Of a DNA stretch of 64,000 nucleotides, positions 8,281 to 17,894 are shown piece by piece (within the stretch, counting starts at the first letter, position 1; each line of letters opens with the position of its first letter). This DNA is from Limnobaculum parvum. GTDB lineage: Bacteria > Pseudomonadota > Gammaproteobacteria > Enterobacterales > Enterobacteriaceae. Where the stretch lies: the NCBI RefSeq assembly GCF_003096015.2, contig NZ_CP029185.2, positions 1,646,001-1,710,000 on the forward strand, given 5' to 3'. A model generated the notes under the pieces. That model was not told where the DNA came from, made no database searches, and saw only the letters and a program-made list of their open reading frames with translations. Position numbers and translations under genes: made by a program.

Positions 8281-11200
8281 ATGAAAGACCAACTGATAAC
8301 AAAGGGTAAAGATCTGCTGGACGAACAGCTTCAGGCCTATGGTCTTGGGGGAATGGTCGGCCAGAGTAGCAGTAGTAACCGCAGTGGTTCAGCCGCCAGC
8401 TTTTCATCATTAGGTGATGGCATCAACCGTTATCAGTTGGCGATAGACGGATTGAACGCTCAACTTTCTGTGTTAAGCGTACAGGGCCATGAACACCTGA
8501 GTGAGGCTTGGCAATACGACATTCAGTTTACCGCGCAGCACGGCCTGAGCATGGAACAGGTGCTGAGTGAAAAAGCGGTGTTTACGCTGGCGCCCGGCGG
8601 TATCAGCAGCCTAAGCGGCGTTGCCGGTCAGTTAAGTAATGAACTGATGAGCGCGTTTAACGCCTTTGGCGGGATGTTCAGCGACAAGATTGGCAGTGCG
8701 TCCAACTCGCTTTCCGGTGGTTTTTCCATTAACAGCGTGAGCCAGATGGCGAGTCGCGGCATGGGCAGGGTGAATCAGGCCAGCTCGGCGATGAGCCAAC
8801 TGGGGGGAATGGCGGACTCGGTTGGCGGCATCGCCGGTAAAGCCTCAGGCTTACTGGGCAAAGCCGGCTCCAGCCTGTCGACCCTCAGCGGTATCACCCG
8901 TTCACTAGGCGGTAGTGAAAGCGAAACCCGAATTTTATACGGCGTGGTCACCGCGTTCAGTCAGTTAGCCACATCGGCAGACGAAGCCCGTTACGCCATT
9001 ACGCTGGCCCCGCGTTTAGCCCTGCTGGAGAACACCCAAAACAGCGCTATCTACCAGAACCAGACGGTTCCCCAAGTGGTAGAGCAGGTGCTGCGTCAAC
9101 ACGAAATGACCGGGGTGGATTTCCGCTTTGAGCTCACGGAAAGCTACCCGGTCAAAGAGTACATCTCTCAATGGCAAGAGAGCGACCTGACCTTTATTCG
9201 CCGGTTGCTGGCGGACAGCGGTATCTGGTTCCGCTTTGAAACCCACACCAAACACAACTGTGATGTGGTGGTGTTTGGCGATTGTGAACAGCAATATCAG
9301 GACGGCCCAACCGCCAGCTATCGTCAGCCTTCAGGCAATAACGACAACGGGGTGGAATCGGTATGGGATATGTCGGTAGCCCGCAAGACCGTGCCCAAAA
9401 ATGTGCTGACCCAAGACTATAACTACCGTAACGCCCAAACCGGCATGAAGTCCGACGTTAACAGCGCGCAAAAAGATAACACCACCCGCGGTCAACATTA
9501 TGTTTACGGTGAGCACTATCGCGACAAAGGCGAAGACACCAACCACGCCAATGCACAGGATGATTTAGTCGGTCAGTTCAGCAATATGATGCCAAACGGC
9601 TTAGGGGATATCCCCGGCGTCAGCCAGTTAAGCGGCGTGGCAGGCTCGGTGGGCGGTGCGGTCAGCGGCGTTAAGGGTGGGGTTTCATTACCCTCGCCAG
9701 CGGGTATCGCCGGAGGAACATCGGCTGCGGGTATGGGCAATATCGCCAGCGCTGCCGCGGGTTCAGTGGGTTCCTCTGCTCGTTCAGCGGTTTCCGGCGT
9801 GACCTGTACGGTACAGAACATGGCGGGTCAGGCCAAAGGGGCTTTCGACAGCGTCGGCAGTTCGCTGGGGGGCTTATCCGATAAAGGTGGGGACCTGCTC
9901 AATGGCTTGAGCGGCAGTGAAAGTGACGCAGCTGCCAGCGAAGAGCCAGAAGGCGTGGGTCAAGGCGCGTGGTATGCTCGCCTGCGCCATCAGCGCTTTA
10001 TGACTGAACAAATCACCATCAGCGGAAAGACCACCTTATCCCATCTGGCACCGGGGCAAATTCTGACCGTATCCGGCTCGCCAATAGCCGAAGCGGGCAG
10101 CGGCATTCTGATTGTTTCAGTAGAGACTCAGGGTGACCGTCAACAGGCCTATGTCATCAGCTTCACCGCAATTCCTTACGACGTACTGCGGCCTTACCGT
10201 CCAGCTCGTTTGCCTTGGCCAACCATCAGCGGCACCTTACCGGCAAGGGTCACCAGCCCGGATAACGACACCTACAGTTATATCGACGCACAGGGTCGCT
10301 ATCGGGTGAAGATGGACTTCGACCTGAACGACAACTGGCGTAAAGGGGAAGAGAGTTTGTGGATGCGGTTGGCGAAATCCTACGCCGGTGAAACCTACGG
10401 CATCCACTTCCCGCTGATTGACGGCACCGAAGTGGCTATCGCCTTCACCGAAGGCAACCCCGACCGACCGTATATCGCCCACGCCATGCACGACTCCCGT
10501 CATGGGGATGTGGTCACTCTTGCCAACCATAAACGCAACCTGATCCGCACCCCAGCCAATAACAAATTGCGAATGGACGACGAGCGCGGCAAAGAGCACA
10601 TCAAAGTCGCCACCGAATACGGCAAAACCCAGCTGAATATGGGGCATCTGGTGGATGCCGAACGGAAACAGCGGGGAGAAGGGTTTGAGCTACGCACCGA
10701 TGAGTGGGGGGCTATACGGGCGGGGAAAGGGCTGTTTATTAGTGCGGAAGAACAGTCAAAAGCTCAGAAGCAACAGTTAACGATGGACAGTGTGATTGCT
10801 GAATTAGAGCAGGCGCACAAAATGGTGGAATCACTGAATCAAATGGCAGAAGCCGCGAAAGCGGAGCTGGCAGATCTTCAAGCCCAGAGTGCATTATTAC
10901 AATCATCACTTGATACCTTAAAAGGCCAGGCGGTTTTAACCTATGCACCAGCCGGAATTGCTTCAGTTACCCCTTCGAGCATTCAAAATACGGCAGGTGA
11001 AAACATCATTCAAACGGCTCAGAATACCGTTGATATCAGTGCCTTTAAGCGTTTTGTTGTCACAGCCGGTGAAGTTATTAGCCTGTTTGCCAATAAAATG
11101 GGGATCAAAATTTTTGCCGGTAAAGGTAAGTTAGAACTTCAAGCTCAAGATGATGAAATGCATTTAACCTCTAAGCAGAATATGGTGATTACCAGTACGG

Positions 11201-11406
11201 ATAGCGAAGTCATGGTAGTTGCAAAGAATCGTTTGACGCTGGCATGTGATGGGGCCGCCATTGTGATGGAAGGTGGGGGAATTACGTTTATTGGACCTGG
11301 GGACCTGAAAGTGAAAATGGCAAGCCTCAATATTATTGGACCTGAAAGTTATTCACCGCCAGCGCCAGTGCTGCCTGCTGGGTCCTCTTGTAAGGAGAAC
11401 TTATAA
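8281..11406 (+). CDS. vgrG: VgrG1 (TssI), spike protein with Gly/Ser-rich insertions
   Basis: VgrG trimers cap the Hcp tube and carry PAAR tips and effectors. The 1041-residue product has the gp27-like N-terminal domain (VQGHEHLSETWQYDIQF-type start, then LEQ/TFIRRLLADSGIWFRFE), the gp5-like OB fold (RYRVKMDFDLNDNW, YGIHFPLIDGTEVAIAF) and a C-terminal beta-helix/DUF2345 region. Two low-complexity Gly/Ala/Ser/Val stretches (residues ~110-205 and ~435-560) make it far longer than common VgrGs (600-800). The second lies between the YRDKGED segment and GAWYARLRHQRF. From about residue 820 its C-terminus is unique to this copy, which suggests cargo specificity for cassette 1. The N-terminus (MKDQLITKGKDLLDEQ) differs from that of the three later VgrGs. 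Confidence 0.96.
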   Translation: MKDQLITKGKDLLDEQLQAYGLGGMVGQSSSSNRSGSAASFSSLGDGINRYQLAIDGLNAQLSVLSVQGHEHLSEAWQYDIQFTAQHGLSMEQVLSEKAVFTLAPGGISSLSGVAGQLSNELMSAFNAFGGMFSDKIGSASNSLSGGFSINSVSQMASRGMGRVNQASSAMSQLGGMADSVGGIAGKASGLLGKAGSSLSTLSGITRSLGGSESETRILYGVVTAFSQLATSADEARYAITLAPRLALLENTQNSAIYQNQTVPQVVEQVLRQHEMTGVDFRFELTESYPVKEYISQWQESDLTFIRRLLADSGIWFRFETHTKHNCDVVVFGDCEQQYQDGPTASYRQPSGNNDNGVESVWDMSVARKTVPKNVLTQDYNYRNAQTGMKSDVNSAQKDNTTRGQHYVYGEHYRDKGEDTNHANAQDDLVGQFSNMMPNGLGDIPGVSQLSGVAGSVGGAVSGVKGGVSLPSPAGIAGGTSAAGMGNIASAAAGSVGSSARSAVSGVTCTVQNMAGQAKGAFDSVGSSLGGLSDKGGDLLNGLSGSESDAAASEEPEGVGQGAWYARLRHQRFMTEQITISGKTTLSHLAPGQILTVSGSPIAEAGSGILIVSVETQGDRQQAYVISFTAIPYDVLRPYRPARLPWPTISGTLPARVTSPDNDTYSYIDAQGRYRVKMDFDLNDNWRKGEESLWMRLAKSYAGETYGIHFPLIDGTEVAIAFTEGNPDRPYIAHAMHDSRHGDVVTLANHKRNLIRTPANNKLRMDDERGKEHIKVATEYGKTQLNMGHLVDAERKQRGEGFELRTDEWGAIRAGKGLFISAEEQSKAQKQQLTMDSVIAELEQAHKMVESLNQMAEAAKAELADLQAQSALLQSSLDTLKGQAVLTYAPAGIASVTPSSIQNTAGENIIQTAQNTVDISAFKRFVVTAGEVISLFANKMGIKIFAGKGKLELQAQDDEMHLTSKQNMVITSTDSEVMVVAKNRLTLACDGAAIVMEGGGITFIGPGDLKVKMASLNIIGPESYSPPAPVLPAGSSCKENL

Positions 11407-11408
11407 AT

Positions 11409-12302
11409 ATGGATGCATTATTATCCGTTATAAACCATGACCGTTCTCTCTATCGCTACTTATTGCTTGACCCGTTGGTACCAATGGGAAATCTAAGCCC
11501 AATACATATAGATACATTAACGGAAATGTTAGGTAAAAACCGGGTTATGCCCGTATTGCGTCCCGAAATTGCTTATGATCCGTTATCGTGTCCTCAATTG
11601 ATGATTATTGCTAATCCCAGTCAAGATGTTGATATCGAACTCATCAGGAACAGTCTGAATTGGGCAAGAAAAGAGAGTACATACACAAAGCGTTATGTAT
11701 GTAGCTGGATAACCAGCAAAGTTAATCTTCAAACTCTGTCAGAGCGTCTTGTTGATATTGGACTATTAATGGGGAGAACGATGGGCCTGTCTTTTGTTCC
11801 CTATTTTGAGCCTTTCAGAATGCAACTACTTCAGGAAGGAAATTCCATTTGTCCTGAGTGGTTAATCTCTGCATTAAAAGATATTGAAACCTACAGCTAT
11901 TTCTCTGCCACATCGGGCTTAAAGACTATCCGTCAGACGGATTATTCACTATTGGATAGGGAAGTTTTTATTACCGAAGAGGCTAAGTTATATCAGCGAG
12001 AGGCCCGAAAGATCCTCCACCTTTTTTTAGCATGGCATGAGTTGTGTGAACAAAGAGGAATACCTTTGACTGAACGTCGTTTGATGGACGTTGCTGAAAT
12101 ATATAGAACAGGTCGGAATATTGGACTATTAAATACAGAGGATAACTTCGTATTTTCTTTAAATTCACTGCAGTACGGTAACTTATTAAACAGTCCGAAA
12201 CTTTCAGCGGAAATAGCCTCAGTATTGAAAGATGAAGGTAGTTTAGCTGAAAGATTTAGTCAGTTAGATGAGCATGTTTTTTTATCACTGGACAGCAAAT
12301 AA
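11409..12302 (+). CDS. Putative T6SS adaptor/chaperone between vgrG1 and its effector (DUF4123-like)
   Basis: The 297-residue soluble protein has no signal peptide or membrane segment. Its position (vgrG, this gene, effector) is that of DUF4123/Tap adaptors, which load effectors onto VgrG. Similarity to the family is faint (YRYLLLDPLVPMG near the N-terminus, a PYFEPFRMQLL segment near residue 137), and the RYYDPRV motif seen in the adaptor at 32495 is not clear here. The start lies two bases after the vgrG1 stop, with AAGGAG about 10 bases upstream. It is AT-rich compared with the core genes. The function is inferred mostly from context. Confidence 0.6.
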   Translation: MDALLSVINHDRSLYRYLLLDPLVPMGNLSPIHIDTLTEMLGKNRVMPVLRPEIAYDPLSCPQLMIIANPSQDVDIELIRNSLNWARKESTYTKRYVCSWITSKVNLQTLSERLVDIGLLMGRTMGLSFVPYFEPFRMQLLQEGNSICPEWLISALKDIETYSYFSATSGLKTIRQTDYSLLDREVFITEEAKLYQREARKILHLFLAWHELCEQRGIPLTERRLMDVAEIYRTGRNIGLLNTEDNFVFSLNSLQYGNLLNSPKLSAEIASVLKDEGSLAERFSQLDEHVFLSLDSK

Positions 12303-12315
12303 CAGGGATTCATCG

Positions 12316-15300
12316 ATGAGCGATCATAAAACAAATTGTGTTGAAGCTAAAAAAGCTGCGGATATTTCTAACGGTGGTTGTGGTGTCTGCGAACGTTTAG
12401 GTTTTCCTCTATTTTTAGTTAGAAAGTCAGTGGTAAAAAAACAGCTAAATGGTATTAACTGGTCGGCTGGTATTCCGTCATTGAACGACAGAGAACCGGA
12501 AGAGACGTTGAAAGCACATGAATATGTACTAAGAACGTTAAGAACCGGTTATGTTTATGTTCTGGTAGAGACTAAGTTAGGTGGAAATAAAGAATTTTTA
12601 GGATATGAAGTAACGCCTGATGGCGCCTTTCGTTACCGCACTGTTAAAGAAATGCATGAAACCGATGTTAAACCGTTAGCTGAAAGCTGCGTTAAGAACG
12701 ATCACACTTTGCCTTCGTTATTTATTAACGTTGATATGTCTATCCATAAAGAAACGGTATGGGTTGCCTACAGTCGGCGGGCATGGTCAGAGAAGGTGCG
12801 TTTAAAATATACATCAGCAGATGCGGACTTAACGCGCTTTACTCAAGTGACCATTAATGATGGTTCAAAGGCTGAACCAGCTAAATTATCGCCCGGCAGA
12901 AGTTTTGATTTTGATAAATTGATAAACGGTGAAATTAAATTATTAGAGTTTGAGAATGAAACGCTGAAAGGTAAGTTTGACACGGCACACAACTTTAATT
13001 CTCTGGCTAAAAAAGGCACTAAAGATAAATTAAATAATATTGCCGCACATTTGGCTAAAAAGAATAACTGTAAAGTCGGAGTGGTATTAGTTGAAGATAC
13101 CTTTGGATTGGCAGAAGAGTTTAATAAACAGCGTCTGATAAATTGTGAACCATTAATTATGCCAGCTTGGGAACAGGCCAAATTAATGGACGATAATATT
13201 CAAAAAGCGTTTAAAGACTACGCTGAAAATACTGATGCGATGGGGAATAAGAGGAATGGGCAATCGGCGATTGACAGTTATATGGACCGGGCATTGGATG
13301 GCAAATTGCCATTAAAAAAACTCAGTGAAGAATTGTTTAAAGTTTTCCAAAACCCTCCCAATACATCGGCAAAATTAACATCAGCTAGAGTACCGGATTA
13401 TTTTAAACAAGATCTGGTATATCGACGCAAGATTATGTCCTGCATTAACGGGTATAAATCCGGATTACAAGACTACTTTGACGAAAAATTTACTCAACCA
13501 CAATATCGGGATTTTTCTTCCACTACCGGAGATCCCCGAGGCGATGCCTATAATGCCAAGGAAAAGGCTCGACTGTTGAGCGAAGGCTGGGAGGAAGTTA
13601 CTTTACCGCCAACGGATAAAGTTTCTAGCCTGACGCCGAAGACCCGGCTGGTTCTTACGCCAGAAAAGGCCGCTGAGTTTGGCTTTAAAAAAGAGTGGGA
13701 AAAACTGCAGAAGCGACTTTCCACCGATAAACTTGATACCTTTGAAAAGGATAATAACGCTGCATTTAAAAGGCTGTTGTCTGAAATTGAGCAACATAAT
13801 TACGATTACCTGATGTACGTGACTTGGCTGTTTGGCAGCGAGTCAAAACCCTCCACTGAAGCGATTAAGGTGAAGAGATATAACAGCGTTGAATTCTGGT
13901 TGATTGAATGTGAGTCAGATGGGTTGGATGCCCATAAAGGGTATATTGATGATGCTATCGCAATGCTCAAAGGTAATGTGACACTGGCAAAACTTCCCGA
14001 ACAATATGCAATTTGGGATAGTTTGATGCGCAACGATAAGACTTTCTATTTCCATGTGTTAAGCGGGGGAGAAAAGAGCCTGTGGAGCTGGTTATTGCAG
14101 GAAAAACTGGATGATAACGATAAAACACAGGAAAAAATAGGTGATGTATCGAAAGGCGTCGATACGTCATCACAGTTGGCGGATATTCCATATCACAATA
14201 AAACGCTGTTTATTGCCGCGTTTGAGGAACTGGTGGGCTGGAGTGTTGCCGGCATAGCCAACGGGCCTGAAAGTGCTAAACGAATTAATAGCGCATTAAT
14301 GAAAGGGCACTTTGAAGAAGCGGTTAAGGCATTTTCTAATATAGAGGCCCGGCGTTTTACCTTTAATGCCCGAATCAGGGATTTACCTGAAATATATCGG
14401 GCAGTGATGTCCACGTATGAGGGAGAGAAATCCGTATCGGTCAGAAGTGGTGGACAAACTATTGAAGTTAAAAAAACCAGTGGTAACTGGGAAATTCAGG
14501 GTAACCATTCAAGTAACGTATTAAATAATAAAATTAAAATAGAAATGGTGTTGATTGCGGATGATTTTGCCAGCATGCAGCACCTAGAGCAGTTTTTAAC
14601 GGCGCATAAGAATTCTGGTGGGGGAATGGTTAATAGCTCCTCTTTGGTGCAGGCCAGCCAGATCGACGGTGCTCAAATGCGGGTACCGGTGGAGTTAGCA
14701 AGAGACCTGACTGCGGATGAAATGTTGAATGCAATAAAACAAGTTAGACGTAGGGCCATTATAGCGGAAGGCAAAGCGGCGGTGATCAACGGTATTATGG
14801 TGCTGTTGCAAATGTTGAGCTTCAATGCAAACCGTAAGCTGCTTCAACAGCAACAGTTACCCAAAGCGCAACACGATAAGATTGTTGCCAGTATGGCTAA
14901 GGCGTTGTTGACTTCAGGAATAATGATAAGCCAGATGGGAGCACAACTGGTTAAAGTTGTTGGTGTGTTACGTCGTGGGGGAATATTCTCGCAGATGATC
15001 CCGGGGGCCAGCTCTTTTATAAAGGGGACGGGGGTTGTTTTAGCGGGGGTGGCGATATTGGATGGGATTATGGATGTATGTTCGGGGATTAGGATGATTG
15101 CTAGAGGGGATGGGAATGATGGAGTGTTAGTATTTTTAGGAGGTGTATTAGGAATACTGTCAGGTAGTATATTGTTATATTTTGCCGTTTTTGTCGGAGC
15201 TACGCCAATCGGTTGGTTATTGTTTGCGATAGGTTTAGCACTGTTAGGTGCATATTTAGTTGCCACTGGTTCGGAATCAGATAACTGGTCGCCCATTGAG

Positions 15301-15936
15301 CTGTGGTTCAATCGGTGTCTGTTTGGTAAGCACGATCATACAGAAAAGGGTGTCCCTTACCAGGCGACAGAAGCGGATGTGGGTAAAGCTATTAATGACT
15401 ATTTCGCCTGTATTTCTGGCAGCTATTTGTTTGTTGCCAAAAATATGTCAGAGAAGAAGCTGGTCAACGCTATCCACCCGGAAGTTCCCTGGTATGTAAG
15501 AATATCGGACTCAGCAAGCGGTAATGGTAATCCTGTTGCGGCAGATGCCATTAGTCGGGATTTCTATGGTTCCCTTTATCTGTTGGCCGGACTATCGCAA
15601 TATACTGAAAAAAGCACCTTTGAAGGGGAAGTGATTATTGAGTGCTATCAGGGGGCACCGATTCGCCTGACGATAGAAAAAGCCGCAGACAGGGTTAAAT
15701 TTATTCCCGTTACCGGTATACCTGAAGGGCATAAGCTGTTGCTGGCTAAAGAGGCTTCGGATGCAGAAAAGCATACTTATGGCATAAGTGAAAAAAATAA
15801 GGGTATATTTACCATTGAACAGAAGATTGGCGAAATATCCGGCCTAAAGCAGTTATACTGTTTCCTTAATTATTGGGCAGAAGGTAAAGAAGTTAACTCT
15901 ATGCCAATGCGCTTAGAATACCAACAGCAGGGATAA
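12316..15936 (+). CDS. VasX-like T6SS effector 1, predicted membrane-active toxin
   Basis: The 1206-residue protein resembles the VasX N-terminal/BTH_I2691 effector family. It has a Cys pair (C22-x-x-C25) followed by FPLFLVRKS, and an LRTGYVYVLVE segment near residue 70. A long helical middle leads to hydrophobic segments at about residues 815-985. These end in the motif IELWFNRCLFG (~994-1004), which recurs in the other two effectors here. In this family such segments are thought to form colicin-like pores in the target inner membrane. Unlike its two relatives it has ~200 extra residues after that motif. ATG 12316 is preferred; an upstream in-frame ATG at 12268 would overlap the adaptor gene by 35 bases. 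Three putative immunity genes follow. Confidence 0.8.
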   Translation: MSDHKTNCVEAKKAADISNGGCGVCERLGFPLFLVRKSVVKKQLNGINWSAGIPSLNDREPEETLKAHEYVLRTLRTGYVYVLVETKLGGNKEFLGYEVTPDGAFRYRTVKEMHETDVKPLAESCVKNDHTLPSLFINVDMSIHKETVWVAYSRRAWSEKVRLKYTSADADLTRFTQVTINDGSKAEPAKLSPGRSFDFDKLINGEIKLLEFENETLKGKFDTAHNFNSLAKKGTKDKLNNIAAHLAKKNNCKVGVVLVEDTFGLAEEFNKQRLINCEPLIMPAWEQAKLMDDNIQKAFKDYAENTDAMGNKRNGQSAIDSYMDRALDGKLPLKKLSEELFKVFQNPPNTSAKLTSARVPDYFKQDLVYRRKIMSCINGYKSGLQDYFDEKFTQPQYRDFSSTTGDPRGDAYNAKEKARLLSEGWEEVTLPPTDKVSSLTPKTRLVLTPEKAAEFGFKKEWEKLQKRLSTDKLDTFEKDNNAAFKRLLSEIEQHNYDYLMYVTWLFGSESKPSTEAIKVKRYNSVEFWLIECESDGLDAHKGYIDDAIAMLKGNVTLAKLPEQYAIWDSLMRNDKTFYFHVLSGGEKSLWSWLLQEKLDDNDKTQEKIGDVSKGVDTSSQLADIPYHNKTLFIAAFEELVGWSVAGIANGPESAKRINSALMKGHFEEAVKAFSNIEARRFTFNARIRDLPEIYRAVMSTYEGEKSVSVRSGGQTIEVKKTSGNWEIQGNHSSNVLNNKIKIEMVLIADDFASMQHLEQFLTAHKNSGGGMVNSSSLVQASQIDGAQMRVPVELARDLTADEMLNAIKQVRRRAIIAEGKAAVINGIMVLLQMLSFNANRKLLQQQQLPKAQHDKIVASMAKALLTSGIMISQMGAQLVKVVGVLRRGGIFSQMIPGASSFIKGTGVVLAGVAILDGIMDVCSGIRMIARGDGNDGVLVFLGGVLGILSGSILLYFAVFVGATPIGWLLFAIGLALLGAYLVATGSESDNWSPIELWFNRCLFGKHDHTEKGVPYQATEADVGKAINDYFACISGSYLFVAKNMSEKKLVNAIHPEVPWYVRISDSASGNGNPVAADAISRDFYGSLYLLAGLSQYTEKSTFEGEVIIECYQGAPIRLTIEKAADRVKFIPVTGIPEGHKLLLAKEASDAEKHTYGISEKNKGIFTIEQKIGEISGLKQLYCFLNYWAEGKEVNSMPMRLEYQQQG

Positions 15937-15940
15937 TAAT

Positions 15941-16804
15941 ATGCCATCAAAATACACACCTCAGCTCTCTATGTGGCGGGAAGATCTGTATAAAGGGATC
16001 TATAGTCGAAGTGAGCGATTAACCAGTAATAAAAAGCTGCGTTTTTATAATGATGATTATTGTGAGTTATCACGGCGTACCCCAGGTATGGGATATGGTA
16101 ATTATTTTGCTTATGCACTTTTAGGTTCTATGTTGTTTTTTTGTTTTTTTGTTTTTTTGTTTGGGTTTTATATTTTAATAACGAATATATTTCAGTTAGG
16201 TACATATAATCCGAATACATGGCAAGATGAATATGTATCGGTTAATGTTTTATCGGGGGCAGTAATACTAACTGGAGCCTGTTTTTTTTATTTTTTTGCC
16301 ACTTTATTAAATTATTCCATCTTTGCGCCAAAAGATTGTCCTATCCGGTTAAACCGTAAAACCGGGAAGGTATATATCTATGACTATATTTTATTAAATT
16401 TAAGTACCAAAGGGCTTTTTACTTCGCCTTTCTTTCGGGTAACCCGACCGGTACAAAAAGAGTTTAACTGGCAGGATATTCAGGCGGTGCTGACCTCCAT
16501 GGCGGCACCGGTCAGCACCGGCGGAATGCTGCGTAGCTATGTGATCCGTTGTGTAGTGTGTAAGCCGGGCACCACTGAAATGATAGATCACTTTTGCCTG
16601 ACGGCGGACAGTTCGCTAAGTTATGACGAATGGATGTGGATCAACAGCTATATGGCCTTTAGTGACGGCAATCTGGATACGACTACCTTCGAGAAAGATA
16701 ACGTGCCGGGTAAAGCCATTATATGGACGCCTGAATACGATGAAAAAGCGAAAGTTGCTTCACCGCAAGCGTATCAGTCAGTTGCAGCACGTTATGCAGA
16801 CTAA
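15941..16804 (+). CDS. Putative immunity protein 1a, DUF6708-like membrane protein
   Basis: The 287-residue protein begins MPSKYTPQLSMWREDLYKGI and has two predicted membrane segments (~49-80 and ~102-126). After them comes CPIRLNRKTGKVYIYDY, the RxNRxTxxV signature I associate with DUF6708 proteins, and a soluble C-terminal domain. It starts 4 bases after the effector stop and is followed by two paralogues. Proteins placed like this after VasX-type effectors are expected to protect the producer at its own inner membrane. The immunity role is inferred from context, and the family name is from memory of the motif. Confidence 0.7.
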   Translation: MPSKYTPQLSMWREDLYKGIYSRSERLTSNKKLRFYNDDYCELSRRTPGMGYGNYFAYALLGSMLFFCFFVFLFGFYILITNIFQLGTYNPNTWQDEYVSVNVLSGAVILTGACFFYFFATLLNYSIFAPKDCPIRLNRKTGKVYIYDYILLNLSTKGLFTSPFFRVTRPVQKEFNWQDIQAVLTSMAAPVSTGGMLRSYVIRCVVCKPGTTEMIDHFCLTADSSLSYDEWMWINSYMAFSDGNLDTTTFEKDNVPGKAIIWTPEYDEKAKVASPQAYQSVAARYAD

Positions 16805-16822
16805 ATGATATTCTTTTTACTG

Positions 16823-16872
16823 CCCGCCAGATAAAGGTATTAGGGAAAAGGTGATAGGTTTAGTCTGACGGG
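16823..16872 (+). other. Conserved stem-loop in the spacer after immunity gene 1a
   Basis: In the 180-base spacer 16805-16984, CCCGCCAGA near 16823 can pair with TCTGACGGG ending at 16872, with one mismatch. The same hairpin recurs at 17844 with a compensatory change. A dyad, GTATGA-atg-TCATAC at 16872-16886, follows immediately. It may terminate or protect the upstream message, or regulate the next paralogue. A fair ribosome site (AAAGGATAAGGTGA) sits at the downstream end of the spacer. Confidence 0.55.
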
Positions 16873-16984
16873 TATGAATGTCATACTTACCCGAATAGCT
16901 AATTTATTTATTGTTATTGTTCGGTATATTACCTGAATTGGTAATTAATGTTATCGATTGGCTATCAATAAAAGGATAAGGTGA

Positions 16985-17827
16985 ATGCCATCAAAATACA
17001 CACCTCAGCTCTCTATGTGGCGGGAAGATCTGTATAAAGGGATCTATAGTCGAAGTGAGCGATTAACCAGTAATAAAAAGTTACGCTTTTATAATGATGA
17101 TTATTGTGAATTATCTCGGCGAACATCAGGTATGGGATACGGCAGCTATTTTGTTTATATTCTTTTAAGTTGTATGTTGCTTCTTTGTCTTTTTACTTTT
17201 TTATTTTTTATTTTTGATCTTTTTTCAATTATTCACTTTTATAAAGTGAATAATGATTCTAATGATTTATTGTTTTCCAGTACTGCTATTATTGTCGCAT
17301 TCATGCTTTCTTGTTTTTCTGCAACTTTACTTAATTATTCCCTCTTTGCACCCAAAGATTGTCCTATCCGGTTAAATCGTAAAACCGGGAAGGTATATAT
17401 CTATGACTACATTTTATTAAATTTAAGTACCAAAGGGCTATTTACCTCTCCCTTTTTTCGGGTAACCAAGCCGGTGCAAAAAGAGTTTGACTGGCAGGAT
17501 ATTCAGGCGGTGCTGACCTCAATGGCGGCACCGGTCAGCACCGGCGGAATGCTGCGTAGCTATGTGATCCGCTGTGTAGTGTGTAAGCCGGGCACCACTG
17601 AAATGATAGATCACTTTTGCCTGACGGCGGATAGCTCGCTGAGTTATGACGAATGGATGTGGATCAACAGCTATATGGCCTTTAGTGACGACAATCTGGA
17701 TACGACTACCTTTGAAAAAGATAATGTGCCGGGTAAAGCCATTATATGGAAGCCTGAATATGATGAAAAAGCGAAAGTGAGTTCGATGGAAGAGTATCAG
17801 TCAGTCGCAGCGCGTTATTCAAACTAA
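16985..17827 (+). CDS. Putative immunity protein 1b, DUF6708-like paralogue
   Basis: The 280-residue product is the second member of the tandem trio. Residues 1-55 and the region after the membrane segments are almost identical to 1a and 1c. The membrane hairpin (~52-120) is different in sequence and shorter, and this copy lacks the QLGTYNPNTWQDEY loop present in the other two. That pattern suggests an old duplication whose ends were homogenised while the membrane part diverged. The start ATG lies behind AAGGATAAGGTGA. Confidence 0.7.
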   Translation: MPSKYTPQLSMWREDLYKGIYSRSERLTSNKKLRFYNDDYCELSRRTSGMGYGSYFVYILLSCMLLLCLFTFLFFIFDLFSIIHFYKVNNDSNDLLFSSTAIIVAFMLSCFSATLLNYSLFAPKDCPIRLNRKTGKVYIYDYILLNLSTKGLFTSPFFRVTKPVQKEFDWQDIQAVLTSMAAPVSTGGMLRSYVIRCVVCKPGTTEMIDHFCLTADSSLSYDEWMWINSYMAFSDDNLDTTTFEKDNVPGKAIIWKPEYDEKAKVSSMEEYQSVAARYSN

Positions 17828-17843
17828 ATAATATTATTTTACT

Positions 17844-17894
17844 GCCTGCCAGATAAACGTATCAGGGGAAAGGTGATACGTTTAATCTGACAGG
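17844..17894 (+). other. Conserved stem-loop in the spacer after immunity gene 1b
   Basis: CCTGCCAGATAAACGTATC pairs nearly perfectly with the segment ending TCTGACAGG at 17894. Compared with the hairpin at 16823, a C-G pair has become T-A (CCCG/CGGG versus CCTG/CAGG), which supports selection on structure. It is again followed by a GTATGA-ata-TCATAC dyad. The spacer is 179 bases (17828-18006). Confidence 0.6.

Noticed and set aside
12316..15936. Rhs or polymorphic-toxin repeat protein
   Set aside because: No YD repeats or RHS core motif are visible; the N-terminal Cys pair and C-terminal hydrophobic segments fit the VasX-like family instead.
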